A DNA stretch of 54,666 bases. Origin: Alphaproteobacteria bacterium. GTDB lineage: Bacteria > Pseudomonadota > Alphaproteobacteria > Thalassobaculales > Thalassobaculaceae. Numbering within the stretch: position 1 is the first letter of the stretch; every line of letters starts with the position of its first letter. The stretch lies in NCBI GenBank assembly GCA_024742275.1, contig JANSYS010000025.1:1-54666 (forward strand). The letters are read 5' to 3'. Made by a program: the position numbers and the translations under genes. The notes under the pieces are model-generated. The model made no database searches. It had not been told where the DNA came from and saw only the letters and a list, made by a program, of their open reading frames with translations. Shown in pieces: positions 19,075 to 29,741 of this stretch.

Positions 19075-19830
19075 TCAGGCCGCCGCCTCGACATAGTCGG
19101 CATAGCCGTTCTGTTCCAGTTCCAGCGCCAATTCCTTGCCGCCGGTCTTCTGGATGCGGCCGTGCGCGAGCACGTGGATCACATCGGGCTCGATATGATT
19201 CAGCAGGCGCTGATAGTGGGTGATGACGAGCATGGACCGCCCAGCGCTGCGCAGCGCGTTCACCCCCTCGGAGACCACCTTAAGCGCATCGATGTCCAGG
19301 CCGCTGTCGGTCTCGTCCAGCACGCAGAATTTCGGCTCGAGAACCGCCATCTGAAGAATCTCATTCCGCTTCTTCTCGCCGCCGGAGAAGCCGACATTGA
19401 CCGCCCGCTTCAGCATTTCGTCGGTCACGCCGAGAGTCTTGGCTTTCGCGCGGACCATCTTCAGAAAGCCCATCGCGTCGATTTCGTCCTCGCCGGCCGC
19501 CTTGCGCCGGGCGTTCACAGCCTCGCGCAGGAAGGTCATACCGGTCACGCCCGGCAATTCGACCGGATATTGCATGGCAAGGAACACGCCCGCGACCGCG
19601 CGCTCGTCCGCCTCCATCTCCAGCAGATCCTGCCCGTCGAGACGGATGGAGCCCTCAGTGACCTCGTAGCCGTCGCGGCCGGCCAGGACGTAACTGAGCG
19701 TGCTCTTACCCGACCCGTTCGGCCCCATGATGGCGTGAACCTGACCGGCCTCGATCGAAAGATCGATCCCTTTCAGGATCGGCTTACCATCGATTTCGGC
19801 GTGAAGATTTTCGATTTCCAGCAATGCCAT
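19075..19830 (-). CDS. sufC: Fe-S assembly ATPase SufC
   Basis: The 251-residue product is an ABC-type ATPase without membrane domains. Walker A is GPNGSGKST near residue 36, the signature is FSGGEKKRNE, and the Walker B region is FCVLDETDSGLDIDALK. SufC drives conformational change in SufBCD during cluster assembly. It lies between sufB and sufD, with short gaps of 24 and 10 bases. Confidence 0.96.
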   Translation of the reverse strand: MALLEIENLHAEIDGKPILKGIDLSIEAGQVHAIMGPNGSGKSTLSYVLAGRDGYEVTEGSIRLDGQDLLEMEADERAVAGVFLAMQYPVELPGVTGMTFLREAVNARRKAAGEDEIDAMGFLKMVRAKAKTLGVTDEMLKRAVNVGFSGGEKKRNEILQMAVLEPKFCVLDETDSGLDIDALKVVSEGVNALRSAGRSMLVITHYQRLLNHIEPDVIHVLAHGRIQKTGGKELALELEQNGYADYVEAAA

Positions 19831-19854
19831 AGCGTCTTTTCCTCACGCGTCGAA

Positions 19855-21312
<1,458 letters not shown>

Positions 21313-21334
21313 CCTCAGTTCTCCCAATCCATAA

Positions 21335-21799
21335 TCAAACGTTCTGCAGGCTGACGCCGGCGGCCCGACCGCTGGAGCGATCCGGGAACATCTCTTCTGG
21401 ATCCATCATGTCGGCAAGGGTGACGGCATCGAGAGCGGCATGGATCGCGGAATTCACCCGGTTCCAGTTGCCGCGCATGAAACAGGAATGCTGAACGTCG
21501 CAGCTGTCCTCCGCCCCGTCGACACAGGCGGTCAGTGCGATCGGTCCTTCGAGCGCCTGAATGACTTCGGTCATGGTGACCTCGGAGGCAAGCCGGTCGA
21601 GCGAATACCCGCCCTTGGCGCCCCGGTGCGCCGTGACCAAGCCGGCCTGCGACAGGGTCTTCAGGATTTTCGAGACTGACGGCAGCGGCACCGATGTCAC
21701 GTCGGAGAGCGCCGGTGCAGTGCGCACGCGGCCGATGTCCTGCGCCATCTGGCCCAGGATCACGATCGCGTAGTCGGTCATGCGATTAAGTCGCAACAT
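21335..21799 (-). CDS. iscR: Rrf2-family regulator IscR
   Basis: The 154-residue product is an Rrf2 transcription factor with an N-terminal winged helix ([35 protein letters not shown]) and three cysteines in [17 protein letters not shown], the cluster ligands of IscR-type sensors. It probably binds a [2Fe-2S] cluster and controls its own suf operon according to cluster demand. The start at 21799 fits the family N-terminus. A promoter lies immediately upstream. Confidence 0.9.
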   Translation of the reverse strand: MLRLNRMTDYAIVILGQMAQDIGRVRTAPALSDVTSVPLPSVSKILKTLSQAGLVTAHRGAKGGYSLDRLASEVTMTEVIQALEGPIALTACVDGAEDSCDVQHSCFMRGNWNRVNSAIHAALDAVTLADMMDPEEMFPDRSSGRAAGVSLQNV

Positions 21800-21826
21800 C
21801 ACAAACCGTACCGTTTCAGTCCTGAA

Positions 21827-21855
21827 TAAATATGGCTCAGTCGACAGAGGGTCAA
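21827..21855 (-). promoter_or_regulatory. Promoter of iscR-suf operon
   Basis: Reading the minus strand, TTGACC and TATTTA are spaced by 17 bases and lie about 30-55 bases before the iscR start, a good sigma-70-type promoter. Direct GACTGA repeats 21 bases apart (positions 21817-21821 and 21838-21842) flank the -10 and are a candidate operator for IscR or an iron regulator. Confidence 0.55.
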
Positions 21856-22041
21856 TCGAAATGAGTACCGAATTGGTGCGCTTTATGTCGCACCGCTCGT
21901 TATTTGCCGCATCGCCGCCCCGTCCGAACGCCAAGCGACCGTCCGGCGGCAGCGCTCTTCGCCGCAATGCAGCATGGTACTGTTCTTGACGCGCCGGGCC
22001 GTCGGGTGTCTGTTCCCTGCCCGACCCGATGGAACCGCCCC

Positions 22042-22917
22042 GTGGCCGTCACAACCCTTCCGCTTCAAACCAACACCCTGAAAGCCGTCTTGTGGATGAT
22101 GGGCGCACTCGCCTCGTTCACGACCATGGCACTTGCCGGACGCGAGCTGACCCAGGAGATGTCGGTTTTCCAGGCCCTCAGCTTTCGCAGCATCATCTGC
22201 GTGGCCGTGCTGACAGCCATTGCCGGATACCATCGCTTTGAAGGCATTCGCACTGACCGTATCGGTCTGCATCTGGCGCGCAACACCATCCATTTTGCCG
22301 GCCAGTTCGGCTGGGTCTACGGCCTCAGCCTGCTTCCCCTGGCTGCGGTATTCTCGATCGAATTCACCGTCCCGATCTGGACGGCGGTCCTGGCGGCGAT
22401 ATTCCTCGGCGAGCCCTTCACCCGCTGGCGGATGATCGCCGTGGCGATGGGGTTCGTGGGCATCCTGATCGTCGTCCGACCGGGCGCCGAGATGCTCGAC
22501 GTCGCCGCCTTCGCCGTCCTTGGCGCCGCCATGGCCTATGCGACGACCTACGTGTTCACACGGCATATGGCCGCCACCGAAAGCCCCCTCGCCATCGTCT
22601 TCTGGATGAACCTGATTCAGCTTCCGCTCGGCCTTCTACCGGCACTGGGCATGTGGGTGGCCCCGTCGCCGGGCAGCTACATCTGGATCGCCGCCATCGG
22701 CTTGGCCGGGCTCTGTTCGCACTGGTGCTTGGCCCATGCCATGAGACATGCCGACGCCGCCGTGGTGGCGCCGATGGACTTCATTCGCCTGCCCATCATC
22801 GCGGTCATCGGGTACGTATTCTATGCCGAACCCTGGAATCCTTACGTTCTGTTCGGCGGCGCGCTGATCTTCGCCGGCAACATGGTCAACCTCTGGGGCG
22901 AGCGTAGGGGGCGATAG
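22042..22917 (+). CDS. DMT-superfamily (EamA) transporter
   Basis: The 291-residue product has about ten hydrophobic segments arranged as two EamA repeats, as in drug/metabolite transporters. The second repeat has the usual PLAAVFSIEFTVPIWTAVLA-like first-half counterpart and ends in YVFYAEPWNPYVLFGGALIF. I chose the GTG at 22042, preceded by GGAA, because upstream in-frame sequence is Arg/Pro-rich and not membrane-like. The substrate is unknown. It is transcribed away from the suf operon. Confidence 0.85.
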   Translation: MAVTTLPLQTNTLKAVLWMMGALASFTTMALAGRELTQEMSVFQALSFRSIICVAVLTAIAGYHRFEGIRTDRIGLHLARNTIHFAGQFGWVYGLSLLPLAAVFSIEFTVPIWTAVLAAIFLGEPFTRWRMIAVAMGFVGILIVVRPGAEMLDVAAFAVLGAAMAYATTYVFTRHMAATESPLAIVFWMNLIQLPLGLLPALGMWVAPSPGSYIWIAAIGLAGLCSHWCLAHAMRHADAAVVAPMDFIRLPIIAVIGYVFYAEPWNPYVLFGGALIFAGNMVNLWGERRGR

Positions 22918-22998
22918 GCGTTCCGCGGCCTTGCTGAAGTCCTGCTCGACCTAGAACAGCGGGATGGCCCGAGTTAGAGCGCCGTGGGTTGAGCGCGC

Positions 22999-23424
22999 CT
23001 ATAGACGCTCGTCGCGGCGCCTCAGAAGGTTCCCCGCGATCTCGTCCTGTTCGATCTGGTCCTTGGCCTCCTGCTCCCGGCGCGCTTTTGCGAGCCGCGC
23101 CTCGTGGGCCATTTCGTAGCGTTTGAGTTCGGCGAACGCCTCGCGCACGATCTCGCGCTGCTCTTCGACCGCTTGCCCAGCCTTCTCGATCTCCCGGTCG
23201 GCCTCCTCGCGGCGCTGGATGAGACGCTCCGCATAGGCACCGTAGGCAAAGCCGACGATCCCGGTTTCCTGGGAGGCGACCTGCTGCTCCTGGGCCTGCT
23301 CCTCATCAAGGGCGCTCCGTCGCGCCCGTGCCGCCGCCAGCCGCTCCTCCAAGAGAACCAGCCGCTTGCGCTTCTCGTCGAGTTGATTCTCGGACAGTTC
23401 GATCAGGGTGTCGAACGGACGCAT
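22999..23424 (-). CDS. fliJ: Flagellar export chaperone FliJ
   Basis: The 141-residue product is almost entirely Glu/Arg/Ala-rich coiled coil, of the size of FliJ, and follows fliI after 43 bases. FliJ works with the FliI ATPase at the flagellar type III export gate and recycles export chaperones. FliJ sequences are poorly conserved, so the call rests on length, coiled-coil character and position. Confidence 0.83.
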   Translation of the reverse strand: MRPFDTLIELSENQLDEKRKRLVLLEERLAAARARRSALDEEQAQEQQVASQETGIVGFAYGAYAERLIQRREEADREIEKAGQAVEEQREIVREAFAELKRYEMAHEARLAKARREQEAKDQIEQDEIAGNLLRRRDERL

Positions 23425-23467
23425 CGGTCAGTCTCCGGTCACGTGCCGCGAGGTGCGGCTCCGATCA

Positions 23468-24823
23468 TCACGACTCCACCCCCTCTTCATCCGGAGCGAC
23501 GCCCAGGATGTCGGCCAGTTCCTGATAGCCGGCATCGAGATCCGCGTTGTCGTCCTTGTCCTGGTTGAGGAAGGCTTCCAAGGGTTCGTGGTAGCGGATG
23601 GCCTCGTCCACCAGCGGGTCACTCCCGCGTCGATAGGCGCCGAGCCGGATCATGTCGGCCATGTCCTCGTAGGTCGACATCAGCGCCCGCGCCCGCCGAA
23701 CCAGGGCCGTCTGCTCGGGCGTATTGCAGTCCGGCATCATGCGCGACACCGAACGCAGGATATTGATCGCCGGATATCGACCGCGATCAGCGATCGACCG
23801 CTCCAGAACGACGTGACCATCGAGAATGCCGCGGACCGCGTCGGAGATCGGCTCGTTATGGTCGTCGCCTTCGACTAGGACGCTGAACAGACCGGTGATC
23901 GAGCCGTCGTCGATTCCGGGGCCGGCGCGCTCCAGCAGGCGGGGCAGCTCCGCGAAAACGGTCGGCGTGTATCCCTTCGACGCCGGGGGTTCGCCGGTCG
24001 CCAGCCCGATCTCCCGTTGTGCCATGGCGAATCGGGTCACGCTGTCCATCATGCACAGGACCTGTTTGCCCTGATCGCGGAAGTACTCGGCAACCGACAG
24101 CGTGAGATGGGCCGCCTGCCGACGCATCAGCGGGCTCTCGTCCGATGTCGCCACCACCACGATCGAGCGGCGCATCCCCTCTTCGCCGAGATAGTCCTGA
24201 ATGAACTCCTGGACCTCGCGGCCGCGTTCTCCGATCAGGCCGATGACAAAGACGTCGGCGTTGGAAAACCGGGCAAGCATTGCCATCAGCACCGACTTGC
24301 CGACGCCCGACCCGGCGAAGATGCCCATCCGCTGGCCCCGGCAGATCGAGATAAACTGATTGATCGCCCGGACGCCCACGTCGAGCTTGCCACCGACCCG
24401 GCGGCGCCGATGGGCCGGCGGCGGACTGTTGCGAAGGGGGTAAGCCTGCGCCCCTTCCGCGAGCGGGCCGTTGCCGTCGATCGATCGCCCCATCGCGTCG
24501 ACCACGCGGCCGAGCCAGCTATGGTCCGGATAGATGACCGGCTCCGCGTCAGAGATCTGGGCCCGCGAGCCGATTCCGACGCCTTCCAATGGCCCGAACG
24601 GCATCGCCAGGGCCCGACCGTCACGAAAACCGACGACCTCGCAGGCAACCATCCGCCCGCCCCGAGCCTGAACGAAGCAACGGTCGCCGATCGACAAGGC
24701 GCGTTCCACGCCACCGATCTCCACCATCATGCCGAGAACCGCCGTTACGCGCCCGTAAAGACGAAATTCAGGAATTTTTTCGATATCGCTCGCCAGGTGC
24801 TTAAGCAGGGTGGCCACGGCCAA
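23468..24823 (-). CDS. fliI: Flagellar export ATPase FliI
   Basis: The 451-residue product is the FliI ATPase that powers flagellar protein export. Walker A is GIFAGSGVGKSVLM, followed by VIGLIGERGREVQEF and the family motif ERAGPGIDDGSITGLFSVLVEGDD. It heads the fliI-fliJ unit and is transcribed divergently from ctrA across a 128-base gap holding TTAA sites. Confidence 0.95.
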   Translation of the reverse strand: MAVATLLKHLASDIEKIPEFRLYGRVTAVLGMMVEIGGVERALSIGDRCFVQARGGRMVACEVVGFRDGRALAMPFGPLEGVGIGSRAQISDAEPVIYPDHSWLGRVVDAMGRSIDGNGPLAEGAQAYPLRNSPPPAHRRRRVGGKLDVGVRAINQFISICRGQRMGIFAGSGVGKSVLMAMLARFSNADVFVIGLIGERGREVQEFIQDYLGEEGMRRSIVVVATSDESPLMRRQAAHLTLSVAEYFRDQGKQVLCMMDSVTRFAMAQREIGLATGEPPASKGYTPTVFAELPRLLERAGPGIDDGSITGLFSVLVEGDDHNEPISDAVRGILDGHVVLERSIADRGRYPAINILRSVSRMMPDCNTPEQTALVRRARALMSTYEDMADMIRLGAYRRGSDPLVDEAIRYHEPLEAFLNQDKDDNADLDAGYQELADILGVAPDEEGVES

Positions 24824-24890
24824 CTCCTTGATCCGCTGGGATTTCGCAGGATATCACGACCAGCGGCTAGGCACGAGCGGCGGTTCGGCG

Positions 24891-24906
24891 TTAACCTTTC
24901 TTTTAA
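24891..24906 (+). promoter_or_regulatory. CtrA-like TTAA pair between fliI and ctrA
   Basis: The gap contains TTAACCTTTC followed by TTAA with a spacer of eight; the published CtrA consensus is TTAA-N7-TTAA. A further TTAA lies at 24917. One half matches TTAACC exactly. It could serve autoregulation of ctrA and control of fliIJ. Confidence 0.4.
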
Positions 24907-24951
24907 GGCATGTCTCTTAAACATCGGGTGGGGAACCTAAGGAGAGTTGCC

Positions 24952-25650
24952 ATGCGTATCCTGCTGGTCGAAGACGAAGATGCGGTGGCCTGCAGCATCG
25001 AACTTATGTTGAGCGCCGAAGGCTGGGTCGTGGACCGGGCCGAAGCCGGGGAAGATGGCCTCGAAATCGGCAAGCTGTACGATTACGACATCATTCTTCT
25101 CGACCTGATGTTGCCGGATATGGACGGCTACGATGTCCTGAAACGGCTGCGTCAGGCGCGGGTGAAGACACCGATCCTAATCCTTTCCGGCCTGTCTGAA
25201 CTGGATGCCAAGATCAAGGGCCTCGGCTACGGCGCCGACGACTACGTCACCAAGCCGTTCGATCGCCGCGAGCTGGTTGCCCGGATTCAGGCGATCGTGC
25301 GTCGCTCCATGGGCCATAGCGAATCGGTCATCGGCACAGGCAAGCTTCAGGTTAACCTGGACAGCCGCTCCGTCGAGGTCGAGGGCCAGCCGCTGCATCT
25401 GACCGGCAAGGAGTACGGCATCCTCGAGTTGCTCTCCCTGCGAAAGGGCACGACCCTGACCAAGGAGATGTTCCTCAACCACCTCTACAATGGGATGGAC
25501 GAGCCGGAGTTGAAGATCATCGACGTCTTCATCTGCAAGCTGCGCAAGAAACTGTCGAACGCGACCGGCGGCGACAACTACATCGAGACCGTCTGGGGCC
25601 GCGGATACGTTCTTCGCGATCCGAACGAGGCAAAGAACAACGCGGCTTAG
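24952..25650 (+). CDS. ctrA: Cell-cycle/motility response regulator CtrA
   Basis: The 232-residue product is an OmpR-type regulator with an N-terminal receiver (VEDED at 6-10, phospho-Asp51 in [15 protein letters not shown] near residue 100) and a C-terminal winged helix ending [13 protein letters not shown]. Sequence and length match CtrA, the alphaproteobacterial master regulator phosphorylated through ChpT. An AGGAGA site precedes the ATG at 24952. The gene sits between flagellar fliIJ and chemotaxis genes, and chpT is nearby, which suggests that its main role in this organism is motility, as known for several Rhodospirillales. Confidence 0.94.
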   Translation: MRILLVEDEDAVACSIELMLSAEGWVVDRAEAGEDGLEIGKLYDYDIILLDLMLPDMDGYDVLKRLRQARVKTPILILSGLSELDAKIKGLGYGADDYVTKPFDRRELVARIQAIVRRSMGHSESVIGTGKLQVNLDSRSVEVEGQPLHLTGKEYGILELLSLRKGTTLTKEMFLNHLYNGMDEPELKIIDVFICKLRKKLSNATGGDNYIETVWGRGYVLRDPNEAKNNAA

Positions 25651-25692
25651 GCCGCGTCGTTTTCCCGAACGACCGGTGCCGGATTGACGCGG

Positions 25693-26529
25693 TCAGGCAG
25701 TCGCCTTGACCGCGGATTTCTGGGAAAGACGGTACACGCCACGCTGGCCGGGAACCGGCTCGAAACGGTCCGTGATGCCAAATACGGTCTCCGCCCCGCC
25801 GAGATACAATCCACCGTCCGGCGCGATCTGGTCTGCGATTCCGCCGAGGACCTTCGCCTTGGTCGGCTGATCGAAGTAGATCAGCACGTTGCGGCAGAAG
25901 ACCACGTCGAACTGCCCGAGCGTGCGCGGATGGTCCAGGAGGTTGAACTCCCGATACTGGATCATCGTCCGGATCTTGTCGCTGATCCGCCACTTATCGC
26001 CCTCCTGGGCGAAATACTTCACCAGCATGGTGATCGGCAGGCCGCGCTGAACCTCGAATTGGGAATACGCCCCGGCCTTCGCACGGGCCACGATCTCGCT
26101 CGAAAGGTCAGTTGCGACGATCTCGAACCGCCAACCCGCAACCTTCGCGCCAAGTTCGCTCAGGAGCATGGCGATGGAATACGGCTCCTGCCCGCTTGAG
26201 CAGGCCGCACTCCATATCCGGATGCGCTTGGCCGCCGCCCGCGTCTTCATCAGCTCCGGCAGGAGAATATCGCGCAGGTTGTCGAACGGCTTCATGTCGC
26301 GGAAGAACAGCGACTCGTTCGTGGTCATGGCGTCGACCACGTCCTTGACCATCTTCTGATCCGCCCGCGACCGCATGGCCGCGACCAGGGCGTCAAGACT
26401 CTCCAGCCCCCACTTTCGCGCGACTGGCTGGAGGCGATTCTCCAGAAGATATGCTTTCTCGGGCGTGACCACGAGACCGGACTTCTCTTTGAGCGTACGG
26501 GCCAGAAGCTCGAAATCCGCCGCCTTCAT
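25693..26529 (-). CDS. cheR: Chemotaxis methyltransferase CheR (copy 1)
   Basis: The 278-residue product is an S-adenosylmethionine-dependent methyltransferase that methylates glutamates on chemoreceptors. The N-terminal CheR domain includes DAMTTNESLFFRD, and the SAM-binding motif is IRIWSAACSSGQEPYSIAM; FDVVFCRNVLIYF is the family motif. The ATG at 26529 overlaps the cheB stop (ATGA). It converges on ctrA. A closely similar CheR lies at 45532-46365. Confidence 0.94.
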   Translation of the reverse strand: MKAADFELLARTLKEKSGLVVTPEKAYLLENRLQPVARKWGLESLDALVAAMRSRADQKMVKDVVDAMTTNESLFFRDMKPFDNLRDILLPELMKTRAAAKRIRIWSAACSSGQEPYSIAMLLSELGAKVAGWRFEIVATDLSSEIVARAKAGAYSQFEVQRGLPITMLVKYFAQEGDKWRISDKIRTMIQYREFNLLDHPRTLGQFDVVFCRNVLIYFDQPTKAKVLGGIADQIAPDGGLYLGGAETVFGITDRFEPVPGQRGVYRLSQKSAVKATA

Positions 26530-27704
26530 GCCGCCCACCGCTGGGTCTGCCGGTCGATCCAGGGGGCAATCTGGTCAAGGGGAAGGACCGCCGTACAAAT
26601 TCCGGCTCGGGCGACGGCGCCCGGCATACCCCAGACCACGCTGGACGCCTCGTCCTGGGCGATGACCGTTCCACCCGCCTCGACAAGCGCCTCCGAGCCC
26701 TTCTGTCCGTCGTGGCCCATGCCCGTTAGGATCACCGCCAGGGCCTGACCGCCCCAGGTCGCAATAACGCTCCGAAGCATCGGATCGACCGCCGGTCGGC
26801 AAAAATTCTCCGGGGGATCCTTCTTCAGGCGCAGCACCGCTCCGGTGCCCGAGCGTTCAGCCAGCATGTGAAAGTCGCCCGGAGCCAGATGGATTCGCCC
26901 GGCCAGCACGGGCATGCCGTCGGTCGCCTCGACACACTCCCATCCTGTGGACCGTGTGATGTGGTCGGCCAGGATCGAGGTGAAGGTCGCCGGCATATGC
27001 TGGGTCAGCAAAATCGGCAGACGAAGAGTCTTCGGCAACGCGCCGAGGACTTTGAAGAGCGCCTGCGGACCACCTGTAGAACTGCCGATGCAGAGCACCT
27101 GTGGCGGTCGCCGGCCCGCCGGACGGAGCGAGATCGCGGCGCTCGCCTTCACCGCCGGGGCGGCGGTAGGCGCGGCGGCTCTCGGCGTCGTTCCAGCGGC
27201 CCTATCGACGGAGTAGCGCGGTCGGGCGGGCGCCGCCGTTCCGAGTTTCCGTCGACGCGCGGCCCCCAGAGACTTCACTTTCTCGAGCAGCTCGCGCTTG
27301 AAAGACTCCGCCGCCGAGAGCTCCCGCATGCTGCTGGGCTTAGGGATGTAATCCTTCGCGCCAAGCGACATGGCCTTGAGAGAGATATCGGCGTTGCGTG
27401 CCGTCAGGGTCGACGCCATGACGACCGGTACGTCCGGATCTATCTTCAGCAGTTCCGGCAGCGCGGTTAGGCCGTCCATGCGCGGCATCTCGATATCGAG
27501 AACGATGACCTCGATCTTCCCCTTGTCCTTCGCGAGCGCGTTGACCGCCATCTGTCCGTCACCGACCGATGCCACGACCTGGACGTCAGGGTCGCTCTCG
27601 AGCGAGCGGGCAAACAGCCCGCGGATGACCGCGGAGTCATCCACCAGCATTACTCGGAACGGGTCGGCCGAACGCGGAGGCTTTGGGGGAGACGTCAGAA
27701 CCAT
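26526..27704 (-). CDS. cheB: Chemotaxis methylesterase CheB
   Basis: The 392-residue product joins a receiver domain (Asp70 in IVLDIEMPRMDG) to a C-terminal methylesterase with the catalytic Ser in CIGSSTGGP, His in LTQHMP and Asp in LTGMGHDG. Between them lies an Ala/Pro-rich linker of about 60 residues. It removes methyl groups or deamidates chemoreceptors and opposes CheR. It overlaps cheY (TGATG) and cheR (ATGA), so the three are translationally coupled. Confidence 0.95.
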   Translation of the reverse strand: MVLTSPPKPPRSADPFRVMLVDDSAVIRGLFARSLESDPDVQVVASVGDGQMAVNALAKDKGKIEVIVLDIEMPRMDGLTALPELLKIDPDVPVVMASTLTARNADISLKAMSLGAKDYIPKPSSMRELSAAESFKRELLEKVKSLGAARRRKLGTAAPARPRYSVDRAAGTTPRAAAPTAAPAVKASAAISLRPAGRRPPQVLCIGSSTGGPQALFKVLGALPKTLRLPILLTQHMPATFTSILADHITRSTGWECVEATDGMPVLAGRIHLAPGDFHMLAERSGTGAVLRLKKDPPENFCRPAVDPMLRSVIATWGGQALAVILTGMGHDGQKGSEALVEAGGTVIAQDEASSVVWGMPGAVARAGICTAVLPLDQIAPWIDRQTQRWAA

Positions 27705-28069
27705 CAGATCAATCCGACCTGCTGGAACTTCGTGGCGATGATATCGCTGTCGAACGGCTTCATGATGTACTCGTTCGCGCCGGATGAGATCGCCTGCTGG
27801 ATATGTTGCAGATCGTTCTCGGTGGTACAGAACACCACGATCGGCGCATCGCCGCCCGGCAGCTTCCGAAGGGCGAGGAGAAATTCGATCCCGTTCATGA
27901 CCGGCATGTTCCAGTCGAGAAGCACAGCATCCGGCAAGCGGCGCTGGCAGGCTTCGAGTGCCTTCTGACCATCCTCGGCCTCCTCGATCTCGAACGCCAA
28001 TTCCTGAAGAATGCGGCGCGCGACCATGCGGACGACCTTGGAATCGTCGACGACCAGACAGGACTTCAT
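27704..28069 (-). CDS. cheY: Chemotaxis response regulator CheY (copy 1)
   Basis: The 121-residue product is a single receiver domain: acidic DDS at 8-10, phospho-Asp52 in LLDWNMPVMNG and YIMKPFD near 102-108. It likely carries the signal to the flagellar switch or acts as a phosphate sink. The block VVFCTTENDLQ is shared with the second CheY at 46395-46772. Its stop overlaps the cheB start. Confidence 0.92.
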   Translation of the reverse strand: MKSCLVVDDSKVVRMVARRILQELAFEIEEAEDGQKALEACQRRLPDAVLLDWNMPVMNGIEFLLALRKLPGGDAPIVVFCTTENDLQHIQQAISSGANEYIMKPFDSDIIATKFQQVGLI

Positions 28070-28129
28070 CGGTGTCGCCTCATCGCCCCTTCTGGGGTTT
28101 TACAGTTGGCCCTGATTGTTCGACTCTCA

Positions 28130-28636
28130 TCATGCGATGTCCTTGCCGATGAAGTCGAGAAGATTGGACACGTCCAGGATCACCAGCAGATGTTCCTTGA
28201 GTTGATAGATCCCGGCCGAAAGGTCGCGAACGCGCGGCGCCATCGTTGGCGGATGCGGTTCGAACTGATCGAGATTCAGCGTCAGAACCTCACCGACGCC
28301 GTCGACGATCAGGCTGTACAGGTCGCCGTGATACTCGACCACGACACTCATCGTCTGCTGCCCGGCGGGCAGAGGCTCGACGCCGAGCCGGCGGCGAACG
28401 TGGATTGCCGTGACAATCCGTCCACGGAGGTTCAATGACCCCGCCACCTCCGGCGGCGCCAACGGAATGCGCGTGATGCGCTGCGGCCCCAGAATGTCTT
28501 GAACGAGCAACACCGGAATACCGAACATCTGCCCGTCGATGCTGACCGACACGAACTGCGCAGTCTTGGCATTGCCGCCGGGAAGGCCCGGGAGGCCGGA
28601 GTTTCGTATTGACGTGGGTAGATTGTCTTTGGCCAT
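28130..28636 (-). CDS. cheW: Chemotaxis coupling protein CheW (copy 1)
   Basis: The 168-residue product is a CheW domain that links chemoreceptors to the CheA kinase. Family blocks are QFVSVSIDGQMFGIPVLLVQ and LNLRGRIVTAIHVRRRLG. I used the ATG at 28636; a GTG at 28669 would add 11 residues, and neither has a strong ribosome site. It lies 60 bases before cheY. No cheA or receptor gene is visible in the window. Confidence 0.92.
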   Translation of the reverse strand: MAKDNLPTSIRNSGLPGLPGGNAKTAQFVSVSIDGQMFGIPVLLVQDILGPQRITRIPLAPPEVAGSLNLRGRIVTAIHVRRRLGVEPLPAGQQTMSVVVEYHGDLYSLIVDGVGEVLTLNLDQFEPHPPTMAPRVRDLSAGIYQLKEHLLVILDVSNLLDFIGKDIA

Positions 28637-28799
28637 TGCCGTCCGTTCTTGATCCCGCGGACCCGCCACCCTTGCCCGTCGCGCTTCTCAGTGTTCAGAA
28701 CCGCATCTCACCAGGGTGACTTTCTCGCCTGAAATCAGCGGGGATACAAGCGGACTGAGCGCCATATGGCGACAGATGTGAGGAACCGAACGACGGAAT

Positions 28800-29411
28800 T
28801 CAGGAAAGGGAGATTGCGAATACGGGCGGTGTCACCGAAACGACGGCATAGTCGACCTCGAACCGGGTAGCCGACATCCCGACCGTGGCCGGCAGCACCG
28901 TCACTTCGTCGTCCGGAGGAAGCTCGCCGCCGAGAGCCTTCAAGCTCTTTTCCGGCAAAGCCGCCCCGGGACCCTCGGCGGTGATGCGGATGTCACTGTG
29001 CGTTATCGCGACTTCGACTGCTCCGCCGCGCGGCAGGCTCTCGGCCGCCACAACCGCAAGCCCGAGCATCACTTTGACGACCCCGGCCTTCGGCTTCTCC
29101 ACACCGTCTGCGACCGAAATCCGTGGCTCCAACTTTCGATGGGTGAGGTAATCGGCAAGGATCTGACGGGCGTCGAGGAAACCGATTCCCCCGCCGCTCC
29201 CGGCGCCACCGAAAGCCATCCGGAAAAAGGTCAACCGCGCCGCGACCTGATCGACCGATCCCGAAACCAAATCCATCGCCTCCGCACCGACATCGTCCGC
29301 CCCGAACTCGCTGACCAGTTCCAACCCATTGCGCGCGGCCGAAACCGGGCCGATCAGATCGTGGAACAGTCGGGACAGAAGCAGGTCGAGATGACGAGGA
29401 GAAATGGACAA
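28800..29411 (-). CDS. chpT: Histidine phosphotransferase ChpT
   Basis: The 203-residue product matches ChpT, the phosphotransferase that passes phosphate from the CckA kinase to CtrA and CpdR. The phospho-His is His17 in SRLFHDLIGPVSAARNG, and the second half resembles a degenerate histidine-kinase ATPase fold, as in ChpT. No ATG is available: the start is a TTG at 29411 preceded by AAGGA at good spacing. It is transcribed toward cheW, with a 163-base gap. A CtrA-type box lies about 50 bases upstream, suggesting feedback from CtrA. Confidence 0.86.
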   Translation of the reverse strand: MSISPRHLDLLLSRLFHDLIGPVSAARNGLELVSEFGADDVGAEAMDLVSGSVDQVAARLTFFRMAFGGAGSGGGIGFLDARQILADYLTHRKLEPRISVADGVEKPKAGVVKVMLGLAVVAAESLPRGGAVEVAITHSDIRITAEGPGAALPEKSLKALGGELPPDDEVTVLPATVGMSATRFEVDYAVVSVTPPVFAISLS

Positions 29412-29460
29412 AGCGGTTTCCTTACTTTTAGGACTGAACGTATCGACGCCATATCGCCAG

Positions 29461-29475
29461 TTAACCGTCAGTTAA
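29461..29475 (+). promoter_or_regulatory. Full CtrA box TTAA-N7-TTAA
   Basis: TTAACCGTCAGTTAA matches the CtrA consensus TTAA-N7-TTAA exactly, including the CC after the first half. It lies between divergent chpT (minus) and the DUF3553 gene (plus) and could control either. Support comes from the presence of ctrA 4.5 kb away. Confidence 0.6.
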
Positions 29476-29548
29476 TGGCCGCCAAATTATCTGCTATGAT
29501 TACCGTATCGGGGTAGATACATCAAAGAACGTGGCATCGGAGGCGCGC

Positions 29549-29731
29549 GTGCAGTTTCTCAGTCCTGGATGCTACGTGCGACTGGAAGGTCGTCCCGACT
29601 GGGGCCTTGGCCAGATACAATCCGTCGTGGGATCCCGCGTGACCGTCAATTTCGAGCATGCGGGCAAGCAGCTGATCAACATGGATCGGGCGATGCTTGT
29701 TTCCGCGGACGATTTCAACCGCTCCCATTAG
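29549..29731 (+). CDS. DUF3553 family small protein
   Basis: The 60-residue product has the DUF3553 pattern, starting near FLSPGCYVRLEGRPDWGLGQ and containing VTVNFEHAGKQLIN. Such domains are small beta-barrels, often at the C-terminus of helicases, and free-standing copies are common in alphaproteobacteria; function unknown. I chose the GTG at 29549 because GGAGG lies five bases before it; a GTG at 29531 would add six residues. Confidence 0.72.
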   Translation: MQFLSPGCYVRLEGRPDWGLGQIQSVVGSRVTVNFEHAGKQLINMDRAMLVSADDFNRSH

Positions 29732-29741
29732 CCGGTTTCAG

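Noticed and set aside
25651..25692. Possible terminator between convergent ctrA and cheR
   Set aside because: CCGCGTC and GACGCGG can pair, but the loop is about 27 bases and there is no T-run, so I do not call it.
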